Of a stretch of DNA of 64,000 nucleotides, positions 18,490 through 26,537 are shown one piece after another. The number at the start of each line of letters is the position of its first letter. The stretch's first letter is position 1. The stretch is from an uncultured Ignisphaera sp. (GTDB lineage: Archaea; Thermoproteota; Thermoprotei_A; Sulfolobales; Ignisphaeraceae), in contig CALJEI010000002.1 in the NCBI GenBank assembly GCA_938074605.1, positions 341,001 through 405,000 on the forward strand, given 5' to 3'. Both the position numbers and the translations under genes were made by a program. The notes beneath the pieces were generated by a model. The model had not been told where the DNA came from. It searched no databases and was given only the letters and a program-made list of their open reading frames with translations.

Positions 18490-19221
18490 TTGGAAAATTT
18501 TAATACTATAGTTGATGCTGATATTAATGTTATAGATGCTGCATATGATTATAGATTCCTTTTATCTAGAGGTTATAGTCAAAGATATGCCCTAGATGTA
18601 GTGGCCTTGAAATATTCTCTCGATAAAGTGAAGAGGTTATTGCTCTATAGATGTGTGCATTCAATGCAGTATATGATAAATGTTATAACAAAAATTATAT
18701 GTGTACCTGAAACACAAAATGTACTTGTTATTGATTTTTATAACATCTTACTAACGGTATTATGCATGTTAGAGAACTGCAATGTTTACCTATGTGATGA
18801 TTGTATCCCTAGAGATTTAAGGGGTTCTAGGTTAAAGCCTCAAGATCGTATATATCTATCAAGAGCCTATGAACTAATCTTGGATGCTGTTTCTCTATTA
18901 AAACCATTAAAGATAATTGTTATAGCTGATAAAAATGTTAGCCATAGTGCTATCCAGATAGAGCAGTTTAACAAATATATTATAGGGAGAGGGTTTATAG
19001 GCTATACTATTCTATCACCAACACCTGATAGAGATTCCATAGAAATTTCGAAAAGGGAAAAAGCTATTGTTGCATCATCTGATAGTGTAGTCATTGAGAA
19101 TTCTTATAAGGTGTTCCCTTTAACGACAATAATACTTAATAGATTAAATATACGTTCTGCAATTAATTTTGCGGAGCTACTTGGAACTCCTTGTAGTAAC
19201 TGTTATGAATATACCATGTAG
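18490..19221 (+). CDS. DUF434/DUF5616 (COG2454) conserved archaeal protein
   Basis: 243 residues. The N-terminus AAYDYRFLLSRGYSQRYAL followed by RCVH is the DUF434 signature; the second half (VLVIDFYNILLTVLCML, CDDCIPRDLRGSRLK, IIVIADKNVSHS) resembles a PIN-like/nuclease fold with conserved acids. Start is TTG at 18490, the first start in the conserved region. Its 3' end overlaps the convergent membrane protein by 45 bases. Function unknown. Confidence 0.7.
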   Translation: MENFNTIVDADINVIDAAYDYRFLLSRGYSQRYALDVVALKYSLDKVKRLLLYRCVHSMQYMINVITKIICVPETQNVLVIDFYNILLTVLCMLENCNVYLCDDCIPRDLRGSRLKPQDRIYLSRAYELILDAVSLLKPLKIIVIADKNVSHSAIQIEQFNKYIIGRGFIGYTILSPTPDRDSIEISKREKAIVASSDSVVIENSYKVFPLTTIILNRLNIRSAINFAELLGTPCSNCYEYTM

Positions 19222-19647
19222 ACTATATATGAGAAGTATAAATGCTACTGTTAGCGGTATGCTAATTGAAATTGATGCAAAATCATTACAATTTATGGCT
19301 ATATCACACCTACTGTATATAAATGATGGTGGTATGATTATGAAGTATCCAGGAACCAGCTGTGAAACCTCTCTTAAAGCAACAGTAAAAGAGTACATAG
19401 CAGATATGAGTATGAGTAGTATAATGATGTAATGCCCTTCTTTACGATACTGTGAGAAAATCTCTTTTAAAATTAATAAAAATAACATTGAGTAAAAGAG
19501 GATCCTAATGAGATTAAGCGGTACTACTCTGTCTAAATATGTTGGAAATGCATAGAACATTGCTATGATATACAGCGTTATAATGATTATGGCACTTAGC
19601 AATGCGGTTATATGGCTGAATTTTAGTGTTAGTCTATCTCTAACCAA
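19177..19647 (-). CDS. Hypothetical membrane protein, four helices
   Basis: 156 residues with about four hydrophobic segments (ITALLSAIIIITLYIIAMFYA, LIRILFYSMLFLLIL, YIIILLILISAMYSF, ISIPLTVAFILLIYSL). No recognisable motif. The start lies 32 bases from the tRNA 3' end on the same strand. Confidence 0.5.
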   Translation of the reverse strand: MVRDRLTLKFSHITALLSAIIIITLYIIAMFYAFPTYLDRVVPLNLIRILFYSMLFLLILKEIFSQYRKEGHYIIILLILISAMYSFTVALREVSQLVPGYFIIIPPSFIYSRCDIAINCNDFASISISIPLTVAFILLIYSLHGIFITVTTRSSK

Positions 19648-19678
19648 TGTAGCTAACCTATTTATAAAGGTAATTGGA

Positions 19679-19752
<74 letters not shown>

Positions 19753-20048
19753 TAATTACTTTTATTTGTGCTGGGAATTTATGTGTTACGCATACTTAGC
19801 CTCTTTATGTACTTATTTTCTTCTTCGATATTTGTTACTATATATCTTCCCTTTAAATAATTGCATTTCCCCTTCAATTCCTATAAGGATATGTGTTATG
19901 TAGCTTCTCCAGCTTTTAAACGTTCTATTACATCTAATACATCTAAACACCAATATGTATCCTGGAGATATATGGAGTATATAAAATGCTACATAGCTAT
20001 AATATCCTTATTAAGTTAGTTTACAGTTTTAGTATATCTGTGTGAAAA

Positions 20049-20813
20049 ATGTGGAAAACAATCATACATAAAAATATTGATGTAGAAAAGGCTATTGCAA
20101 TAGTAGGTTTTCCTGGAATGGGGTTAGTAGGAAAAACTGTTGCAACATATCTCATTAATATTTTTGATGCACAACATATCATGAGTATTTATGGTACAAA
20201 ATTCCCGGCACATCTACTTGTTGATTCAAATGGTTTGGCTGATATAGATAAGGTTAGTATATATTATGCGAAAAATAATAGTATGGACATCTTTATTATA
20301 ACAAGTGATGCACAACCTACAAGCGATAGTGACCAGCATGAGTTAAGCAAATTCATAGTTAAGAAGCTTATAAAGTATAATGTAATTGAATTGATAGCAG
20401 CAGCAGCATTTGTCTCAGACGTTGTTGTATCCTCTAGAAGAGTGTTTATAGTTGGAAATAATAATAGCGCCTTACAAAAATATATTGAAAAGGGTGCAAC
20501 ACCACTAAACGAAGGAGTAATTAGTGGTATGAATGGCATTATTATTGGATGGGCCAAAGCATACAAAGTAGATGGCACATGTATCCTTGGTGAAACTTGG
20601 AGAAGTATTGTTGAGATGAACTATACAGACTATACAGCATCAAAAATAATAATCGATCTTCTAAGTAGAGTATGGGGATTTAACATAGATACTGAGGAAC
20701 TTAGAATACGGGGCAAAGCTATTGAGAGTGAAATTGAGAGTGTCCTAAGGCAATATATACAAAGGGAAGTTTCAAAAGAAGAAAAAGAAAAGCGGCCATA
20801 TTACATAACATAA
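20049..20813 (+). CDS. PAC2 family (proteasome-assembly-chaperone-like) protein
   Basis: 254 residues with the family start VGFPGMGLVGKTVATYLI and later LNEGVISGMNGIIIGWAK, followed by a C-terminal helix. Archaeal PAC2 proteins are predicted proteasome assembly chaperones or ATP-grasp-associated proteins; direct function here is inferred. Stand-alone gene. Confidence 0.82.
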   Translation: MWKTIIHKNIDVEKAIAIVGFPGMGLVGKTVATYLINIFDAQHIMSIYGTKFPAHLLVDSNGLADIDKVSIYYAKNNSMDIFIITSDAQPTSDSDQHELSKFIVKKLIKYNVIELIAAAAFVSDVVVSSRRVFIVGNNNSALQKYIEKGATPLNEGVISGMNGIIIGWAKAYKVDGTCILGETWRSIVEMNYTDYTASKIIIDLLSRVWGFNIDTEELRIRGKAIESEIESVLRQYIQREVSKEEKEKRPYYIT

Positions 20814-21115
20814 AACTATATGATTCACTGTTCCTTTTATAACTAATTACACTTAGCATCATCTATAATATAAAACAGTTATTAAATTATTTAACAATAG
20901 CCTACACATCCTTATCGTATAGACTATATCCTACCTCATTACCATATTTTATCCTTTGAATTACTAAATCTGTTTCCTTCTTTAGTTACTGTGTAGAACC
21001 CTCCTTAGATCTACTAATTTTTATGCATTCCAATAGTCTATTTCAATATGAAGAGAGTTGTAGTCTGGTTTACAAAAAATTACTGCCTTTACTATCAATT
21101 AAATTATTTTTAAAT

Positions 21116-21166
21116 TCATTACTGCGGGGCCTCATCATTGCATTCAGTATCGGAGATCTAATTCAC
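21116..21166 (-). ncRNA. Candidate C/D box sRNA with degenerate outer boxes
   Basis: On the minus strand: GTGAATT (C-like, 21160-21166), 12-base guide agatctccgata, CTGA (D', 21144-21147), 5-base spacer, ATGATGA (C', 21132-21138), 12-base guide ggccccgcagta, ATGA (D-like, 21116-21119). Inner boxes are perfect, spacing 12/12 is typical for archaeal guides, and the outer boxes keep the GA needed for a kink-turn. The block is GC-richer than its surroundings. Confidence 0.5.
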
Positions 21167-21455
21167 CCTACGACTCTTGTATGGTTACAAACTTATATAT
21201 ATTTATAGAAGTTTGTGCCATTCCATTATCCTTATCCACAAACACCACATAAAGTCTACAAACTATGTCCCATACAGTAAGTAGTACCCCTTTAAGTGAT
21301 GAATGTATTAAAGCCTCTAGCAACAAAAAAGACTACTCATAGCTGTTTAAAGAAAATTGTTGAGAAGTAGATTATGTAAATGCTATAAGTAGTGAGGAGA
21401 TATTGAACATTATCTGCCTAGGAGTAGTTTTAGAGCTATAAATTTCATATTGATA

Positions 21456-21469
21456 CTTAAATATTTAAG
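21456..21469. promoter_or_regulatory. Palindrome in the lrp promoter, possible operator
   Basis: Perfect 14-base palindrome CTTAAATATTTAAG, 36 bases before the ATG of the Lrp/AsnC regulator, next to a TATA-like GCTATAAAT (21435-21443). Lrp-family regulators commonly bind AT-rich palindromes at their own promoters. It could equally be the TATA box itself. Confidence 0.45.
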
Positions 21470-21504
21470 AGTGCTGGACAGTAGTAATTCCCTGGTATAA
21501 TTCT

Positions 21505-21963
21505 ATGTCTCATTTTGAACTTGATGAACTTGATAAACAGATAATCAATCTAGTTATTGAAAATTGTAATAGAAGTATTAGGGAGCTTTCTAAAACTTTA
21601 AGTAAATCACCTACATTGATTTCTAAAAGATTGCAGAAATTGAAGAAGCTTGGTATTATAACTAAATGTGAAGCTATACTAAACTATAAAATGATGGGCT
21701 ATTCTATACTTGCTCTTATACTGCTTAAGGTTGATGGAGCTCATATAGAGGAGGTCGAAAAAATACTTTCATATGAACCGAATGTAAGAGCTGTATATGA
21801 CATTACTGGCGAATTTGATGTTGCTTTAATTACTCTCTTTAAAAATGTTGATGAGCTTGATAAATTTGTAAAGAAAATTTTAAGAAATCCATATATTAAA
21901 AGTAGCACTACAAGCGTAGTGTTTAAAGCTGTTAAAGATGATATTAACATCAAAATTTTTTAG
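21505..21963 (+). CDS. Lrp/AsnC family transcription regulator
   Basis: 152 residues: N-terminal helix-turn-helix (LDELDKQIINLVIENCNRSI, SKSPTLISKRLQKLKKLGII) and C-terminal RAM ligand domain (VDGAHIEEVEKIL, VRAVYDITGEFDVALI). Full length for the family. Acts as dimer/octamer DNA-binding protein, often amino-acid responsive. Probably autoregulated through the palindrome just upstream. Followed 34 bases later by a guide RNA. Confidence 0.93.
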   Translation: MSHFELDELDKQIINLVIENCNRSIRELSKTLSKSPTLISKRLQKLKKLGIITKCEAILNYKMMGYSILALILLKVDGAHIEEVEKILSYEPNVRAVYDITGEFDVALITLFKNVDELDKFVKKILRNPYIKSSTTSVVFKAVKDDINIKIF

Positions 21964-21997
21964 CTGATAACTTAATATGCACATCTAGGAATTTGTT

Positions 21998-22060
21998 TAA
22001 ATGATGACTGTGGTGGGCTCTGAAGTAAGCACCATGATGACATGAATCCTCACTGAGTAA
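21998..22060 (+). ncRNA. C/D box guide sRNA
   Basis: All four boxes are canonical: C ATGATGA (22001-22007), 12-base guide ctgtggtgggct, D' CTGA (22020-22023), spacer of 10, C' ATGATGA (22034-22040), 12-base guide catgaatcctca, D CTGA (22053-22056). A TATA-like AACTTAATATG lies at about 21970-21980. By the D+5 rule the targets would contain agcccaccacag and tgaggattcatg (methylated base five from the box). I could not place either target in the window. Confidence 0.88.
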
Positions 22061-22282
22061 AGGAGAGTTTCCATTAATGTATAGTAGTCATGGTCTAGAC
22101 TAACCTTATTTTAATGATGTATTTCAAGATAGAATACTTTCTACCTCTATCTATTTACTATTTACTATAAAAAGTATAACTATAACACTGTCGTTAATAT
22201 GTTGTTCTTATTATTTTACTATATTAATCTCCTTTCCCATCCTAGAGGACAGTACTTTGTAAAATATATATTAAGTATAATA

Positions 22283-22600
22283 CTAGGTTATCAGCCTTAT
22301 ACATCCTTTTCTTATTAAATTATTTGTTAGTCTCCAAAACCTACTCTCATTTAGAATTGAAATATCAAATCCTTTCTCCTCCAGATACCTCCTAACACTA
22401 TCATAAAGTTCGTCAATTATATATCTATTTATTGAACCACCTGTAAGTTCCTTGATCGCATTTACTATATCTTCATTGCTTGGATACCTTTTCTTTATAC
22501 CTTTATGCTGTTTACTGTATTCTCTCTTTTCATATTCTTCTACTTCTCTAAGTAAATCAGTAGATACATTAAGTAGTATTTCTTCGTATTCTTCTGACAT
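22283..22600 (-). CDS. Hypothetical protein, 105 aa
   Basis: Charged, all-helical protein (YEEILLNVSTDLLREVEEYEKR; NEDIVNAIKELTG; IIDELYDSVRRYLEEKGF; RFWRLTNNLIRKGCIRL). The C-terminal third could be a winged helix. Divergent from the 22699-23437 pair. Not recognised. Confidence 0.5.
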   Translation of the reverse strand: MSEEYEEILLNVSTDLLREVEEYEKREYSKQHKGIKKRYPSNEDIVNAIKELTGGSINRYIIDELYDSVRRYLEEKGFDISILNESRFWRLTNNLIRKGCIRLIT

Positions 22601-22698
22601 ATTCCCAAGATCTCTATCTAAGATTCTTAGATATTTAAGGTTAATAAGTTCTACATATAATAAAAGATATATGTATATACCTTTTACTGGTAATAAAA

Positions 22699-23031
22699 AT
22701 GCTTGAAGATAAAGATGTTACAAATTTTCAAGCCTATATACTTTACAGTAAAAATATTAGTGACATTCTAAAGAGAATAGTTAATTATCTTGGAGACTGC
22801 AACAAAATAATTGCAGATATAGAACTAGGTAACTTATTAAAGGAAATATGTATAGAGTCTAAGCCTCGACTCACTGAGTTTAGAAGTTATGATGTAGTTA
22901 GAGATTTAATAAATAATGAATTGGTTGGCAAGGGGATAGTGTTCAAAATTACATCACCTAAGGATGACATATATGCAATTGCATTCATACCAATAAATGA
23001 ATTCAATAAATCTATAGTTTCTAAGAGGTAG
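22699..23031 (+). CDS. Hypothetical protein, 110 aa
   Basis: Helical N-terminus (NFQAYILYSKNISDILKRI) and alpha/beta C-terminus (GKGIVFKITSPKDDIYAIAF). Four bases separate it from the next gene, so the two are surely one operon. Short leader after a TATA-like AAAAGATATATG about 22662. Not recognised. Confidence 0.55.
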   Translation: MLEDKDVTNFQAYILYSKNISDILKRIVNYLGDCNKIIADIELGNLLKEICIESKPRLTEFRSYDVVRDLINNELVGKGIVFKITSPKDDIYAIAFIPINEFNKSIVSKR

Positions 23032-23035
23032 TCTT

Positions 23036-23437
23036 ATGCCTAATTTAAGCTTTAGAATAGATAGTGTTAGAGCTGAAAGGTATTATTTTGAAACCGTACA
23101 CCAACTAAATATAAATATGAATATAATGTTTGGTAAGCCTGAAAAGAAGGATAAGAATTTTCTAATTGGATTTGTCATAAAAATAGATTGTATACCCCCT
23201 ACAGCTTCCATTGATATTAAAGGCCTTGTTATAGTTACTCCTATCAATCAAGATGAATACACAAGGCTTGGAGAAGAGTTTGGAAAAGGTATGGTGCCCT
23301 ATCCGCTTACAGTTGCCATATACAGCTATACATTGCCAATTATAGCTCTTCTATCAAGAGAACTTGGGATTCCTCCTCCCATACAGCTTCCAATACAACA
23401 GTCTCGCCATGAAAAAAGTACTGATTACCATCTATAA
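23036..23437 (+). CDS. Hypothetical protein with weak SecB-like character
   Basis: 133 residues, beta-rich: repeated strands (RIDSVRAERYYFETV, NINMNIMFGK, FLIGFVIKID, SIDIKGLVIVTP) then a helix TLPIIALLSRELGIPPPIQLP. This strand order followed by a long C-terminal helix recalls SecB-type chaperones, whose C-terminus also reads ...LLARRGFPP.... The resemblance is by eye and low confidence. Second gene of a two-gene operon, overlapping the convergent permease by 13 bases. Confidence 0.5.
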   Translation: MPNLSFRIDSVRAERYYFETVHQLNINMNIMFGKPEKKDKNFLIGFVIKIDCIPPTASIDIKGLVIVTPINQDEYTRLGEEFGKGMVPYPLTVAIYSYTLPIIALLSRELGIPPPIQLPIQQSRHEKSTDYHL

Positions 23438-24948
23438 TAAAGACATAGATATAGCCAGCTTAATGCAACTAAAAGTTGTATAGTTGTTGATAAAAACGCA
23501 ATTTTTAACCATTCCCTCCAACTAATTTTGATGTTTCTTTTCTCTGCAATTGAAATTGCAATAATGTTTGCTGTAGAACCTATAGGGGTATAATTACCGC
23601 TAAAAACTCCCCCATATAGTAAAGCAAAATAGATTAATGATGATGCTAAGCCTAAATTATTTAAAAGAATAGCTATAGGTGTAAACGCTACAATAACAGA
23701 TAGATTATCAAGTACAGCACCTAGTACTGCCGCACTTAATAATACTAATGGTAGCAATAGGGCTGCTGATGTAGTTAGCGTTGTTAAGACATATACTAGC
23801 TTAGCTATTACACCTGTATATTGTAAGGAATAACTAAGCATGAAAAGACATATGAAGAAGAGTAGAGATGGCCATTCCACCGCTCTTTCAATATATTTTG
23901 ATATTTCCTCAGGATGTATTTTTGCAAAGCATAAAGCAATAAATATATATGGTATAAATGCAAGAAACGAATGTGGGTCTATACTCTGTTGAGTGATATA
24001 TGAAATAAGCTGTACTATACGATCATTCAATACTACAGCTACGGTAAATATGATTATTACCAGAAAACCAAAATTTAGATAACTTTTCTTTGTGTCATTA
24101 AATGAGGTATAGTATTGAGTGATATAAGCCTGTAAATACATTCTTCTCTCTTTTAAAATGTTTTTCAACATATACATATATTTTCTGCATGTTATGAATA
24201 TTACTAGTAACAATGTTACAATATTTATTAATGCTAATGGAAGTGAATACTTAATGAATGTACTCATACTCATATTAGTTGAAAAAAGTATGTAAACACC
24301 TATGGGATTTCCTATAGGAAGTGCTACACTTCCAGTATTTGTGGCTAGTACTGCTATGATAAGTAATGGAGTAATATCTATCTTAAGTATTGAATAAAGC
24401 TCTATTATTAAAGTGGTAATATATATGATGCTTGTAACTTCACCTAATACTGCTGACATTATAAATGCTAGAATTGATAACATAGCGATAAGTATATATG
24501 CATTGTTCTTACTGATTTTAACGATACTTATTGCTAATTGTTTAAATACACCAAATTCTCTTAGAAGACCTGCTAACGTCATTGAACCTATTAAGAATAA
24601 TATTAAATTCCATTCTATAGATTTAAAAACTAAATTATATGGTGGTACTATTCCTAAGAAGATTATAATTGATATCGCTAATATTGCTACGGCTACTCTC
24701 AATTCCATTTTTATAATTGTAGCTGTTATAACAAATAGAAATAGTGTTAATGATAGTGACTGTTCTAGAACGAGTTGTATGGAATTTATGTCTAGTGCAT
24801 TCAATGAAGTTGAACTATTCCTTCTTTCATTTAGCCACATCTCAACAATTTTCAGACCTACAATATCATTACCTATCCTTATATAATTCATAATTAAAAT
24901 GGATATTGTTAATAATACCAAAAATAATAACAGCATCTTCTTTATCAT
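23425..24948 (-). CDS. ArsB/NhaD-superfamily ion transporter
   Basis: 507-aa protein with about 11-12 membrane helices and the superfamily pattern LILFLIGSMTLAGLLREFGVF, AVLATNTGSVALPIGNPIGV and SAAVLGAVLDNLSVIVAF. Members pump arsenite or exchange Na+/H+ or transport dicarboxylates. The NPIG and LDNLS motifs mark the two discontinuous-helix hairpins. The substrate cannot be assigned; there is no arsenic resistance gene nearby. Confidence 0.85.
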   Translation of the reverse strand: MIKKMLLLFLVLLTISILIMNYIRIGNDIVGLKIVEMWLNERRNSSTSLNALDINSIQLVLEQSLSLTLFLFVITATIIKMELRVAVAILAISIIIFLGIVPPYNLVFKSIEWNLILFLIGSMTLAGLLREFGVFKQLAISIVKISKNNAYILIAMLSILAFIMSAVLGEVTSIIYITTLIIELYSILKIDITPLLIIAVLATNTGSVALPIGNPIGVYILFSTNMSMSTFIKYSLPLALINIVTLLLVIFITCRKYMYMLKNILKERRMYLQAYITQYYTSFNDTKKSYLNFGFLVIIIFTVAVVLNDRIVQLISYITQQSIDPHSFLAFIPYIFIALCFAKIHPEEISKYIERAVEWPSLLFFICLFMLSYSLQYTGVIAKLVYVLTTLTTSAALLLPLVLLSAAVLGAVLDNLSVIVAFTPIAILLNNLGLASSLIYFALLYGGVFSGNYTPIGSTANIIAISIAEKRNIKISWREWLKIAFLSTTIQLLVALSWLYLCLYYRW

Positions 24949-26537
24949 GCTACATCTCCTCTATGCTAATAATTGTCTACATGTTAGTAGCACAGTTACT
25001 GGTGGCTAGCTAATGAATATTTTTATAGTAACAACTTATAGCAATATTAATCGTTAGTATAAGCTCAATTCTTCAAATACATGTTTAATGTTGATGATAT
25101 GTTGTAAAATATGGTAGAATAGAATAAGTAGCTAGACTCACGATTATGATAGATAAAATAATAGGGTCTTGAAAGAATTTTATTAACTATAATACCTCAT
25201 AGGACGTTCTGTGCTATGGTGAATTAAGGAAACATAGCTTTAAGGCACATTAGCTAAGCAGGTATATGTGTCGTTAAAATAATAAATAATTGAGAATCAT
25301 GATGAATAGATATAACATATTTAGATCTCGTGAGCACTACATTATTACCTACTATACAAAAATAAGGAGATTAAATTAAGAGTTCTAACACTAAGAATAA
25401 TAATAAGTAGTGATTGAAGTGACTATGAGTTGACAGTAGAAATGAAAGAGAAAGCTATTGTTCTAGTTTACTTCAAGAAGATCGTTAAATTGAAAGTTTA
25501 AAGCCATTTACAACCATTAATCTTAAACTTTAACAATATTACATAATTGTTTCTTGCTACTGGGTAATAAATATTAGATTAAAGAGATTTAAACATCTCT
25601 ATGGAAAAACTTTAATCCACAGAATGAGAAACATTACTTTTTAAATTGTTGAGATTTACCAAGGTATATTAGAAGAACCGTTAAGAGACGTGGCGAAAGT
25701 ATAAGAAGCTTATCACATGAAGTTATGTACAGTTAGAGATGATGACTGGTATAGCTAATGATCGTTCATCTATTATAATATCTGGGGCTTAAACCATCTG
25801 AGAAATAAAACTAATAAAATAATATTAATAATTTCTTCAACAAAATTATCACTATAGCTCTATCGGCTTCAATTCACGGTAGAACATAACATTAGAAAAA
25901 GGACTAAGAATCGAGCTTGGTTAACCCTAGGGGCATGTCCTCAATATGCCCTAGATAAATATAATATAAAAACTGAGAAACAATAGTAGCAAGAATGTTA
26001 TATCATAGTGTAGCTGCATGCGTAAATTTATACATAGGATACTTAAGATGTAATATTAATTGTATCTCCAATAGCTATGTAATTCCAAAATCGATATAAA
26101 GAAAAAAGATGAGGTAATGAAGCCGGTAACCATAAACCAATACAAGAGCTGGGCCTTATTATTATAAGCTAGCTAAAATGTTACTAATTTTGTCTTTAAA
26201 ATTTTCAATATTTTAACAATATTTAACGAGATGGTAATATTTTGTAATAGTTATTGACTATTGATGTAAAGACGTTTAAAACATGTTTTACCAATAATGG
26301 GTAACAATAGTAATGTCTTCAACTCTAGATCAATAACCATGTTTTCAAAACTATATATTCTTTCACAGGTTTTTAGAAAGCTGTCAATAGCTTTGTAAAG
26401 CTTGGAATCCCTTAATTTTTATTTTAGGAATGCAACCTGCAGCATTTAAAAACAAAAACACTTACATACTCTGTATTCTTAAGCTTCCTGGTTTTAATAT
26501 TATGTAAAGATAAAATAGAGATAGGTAAGTGTGTAGT
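24949..26537. other. 1.6-kb gene-free AT-rich region
   Basis: The longest gap in the window. No reading frame above 60 codons in either strand, no tandem or inverted repeats of note, no GC-rich block that would signal a large structured RNA. At about 25575-25760 one frame gives protein-like stretches broken by stops (IVEIYQGILEEPLRDVAKV, then AYHMKLCTVRDDDW), vaguely like the helix-turn-helix of a transposase. It is probably a graveyard of decayed sequence plus the hel308 promoter. Confidence 0.4.

Larger units (their letters stand above)
20814..21504. other. Gene-poor region with a candidate guide RNA and the lrp promoter
   Basis: 691 bases. A 61-codon frame at 21023-21208 looks non-coding (no promoter, low-complexity composition). 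Inside it on the opposite strand is the C/D-like element at 21116-21166. The right end carries the promoter and palindrome of the Lrp-like gene. Confidence 0.45.

Noticed and set aside
21023..21208. 61-codon ORF in the gap before lrp
   Set aside because: No promoter or start context, composition not protein-like, and it overlaps a better-supported RNA candidate on the other strand.
25739..25801. ATGATGA ... CTGA resembling a C/D RNA
   Set aside because: The boxes are more than 50 bases apart with no acceptable D'/C' pair, and the sequence is AT-rich.
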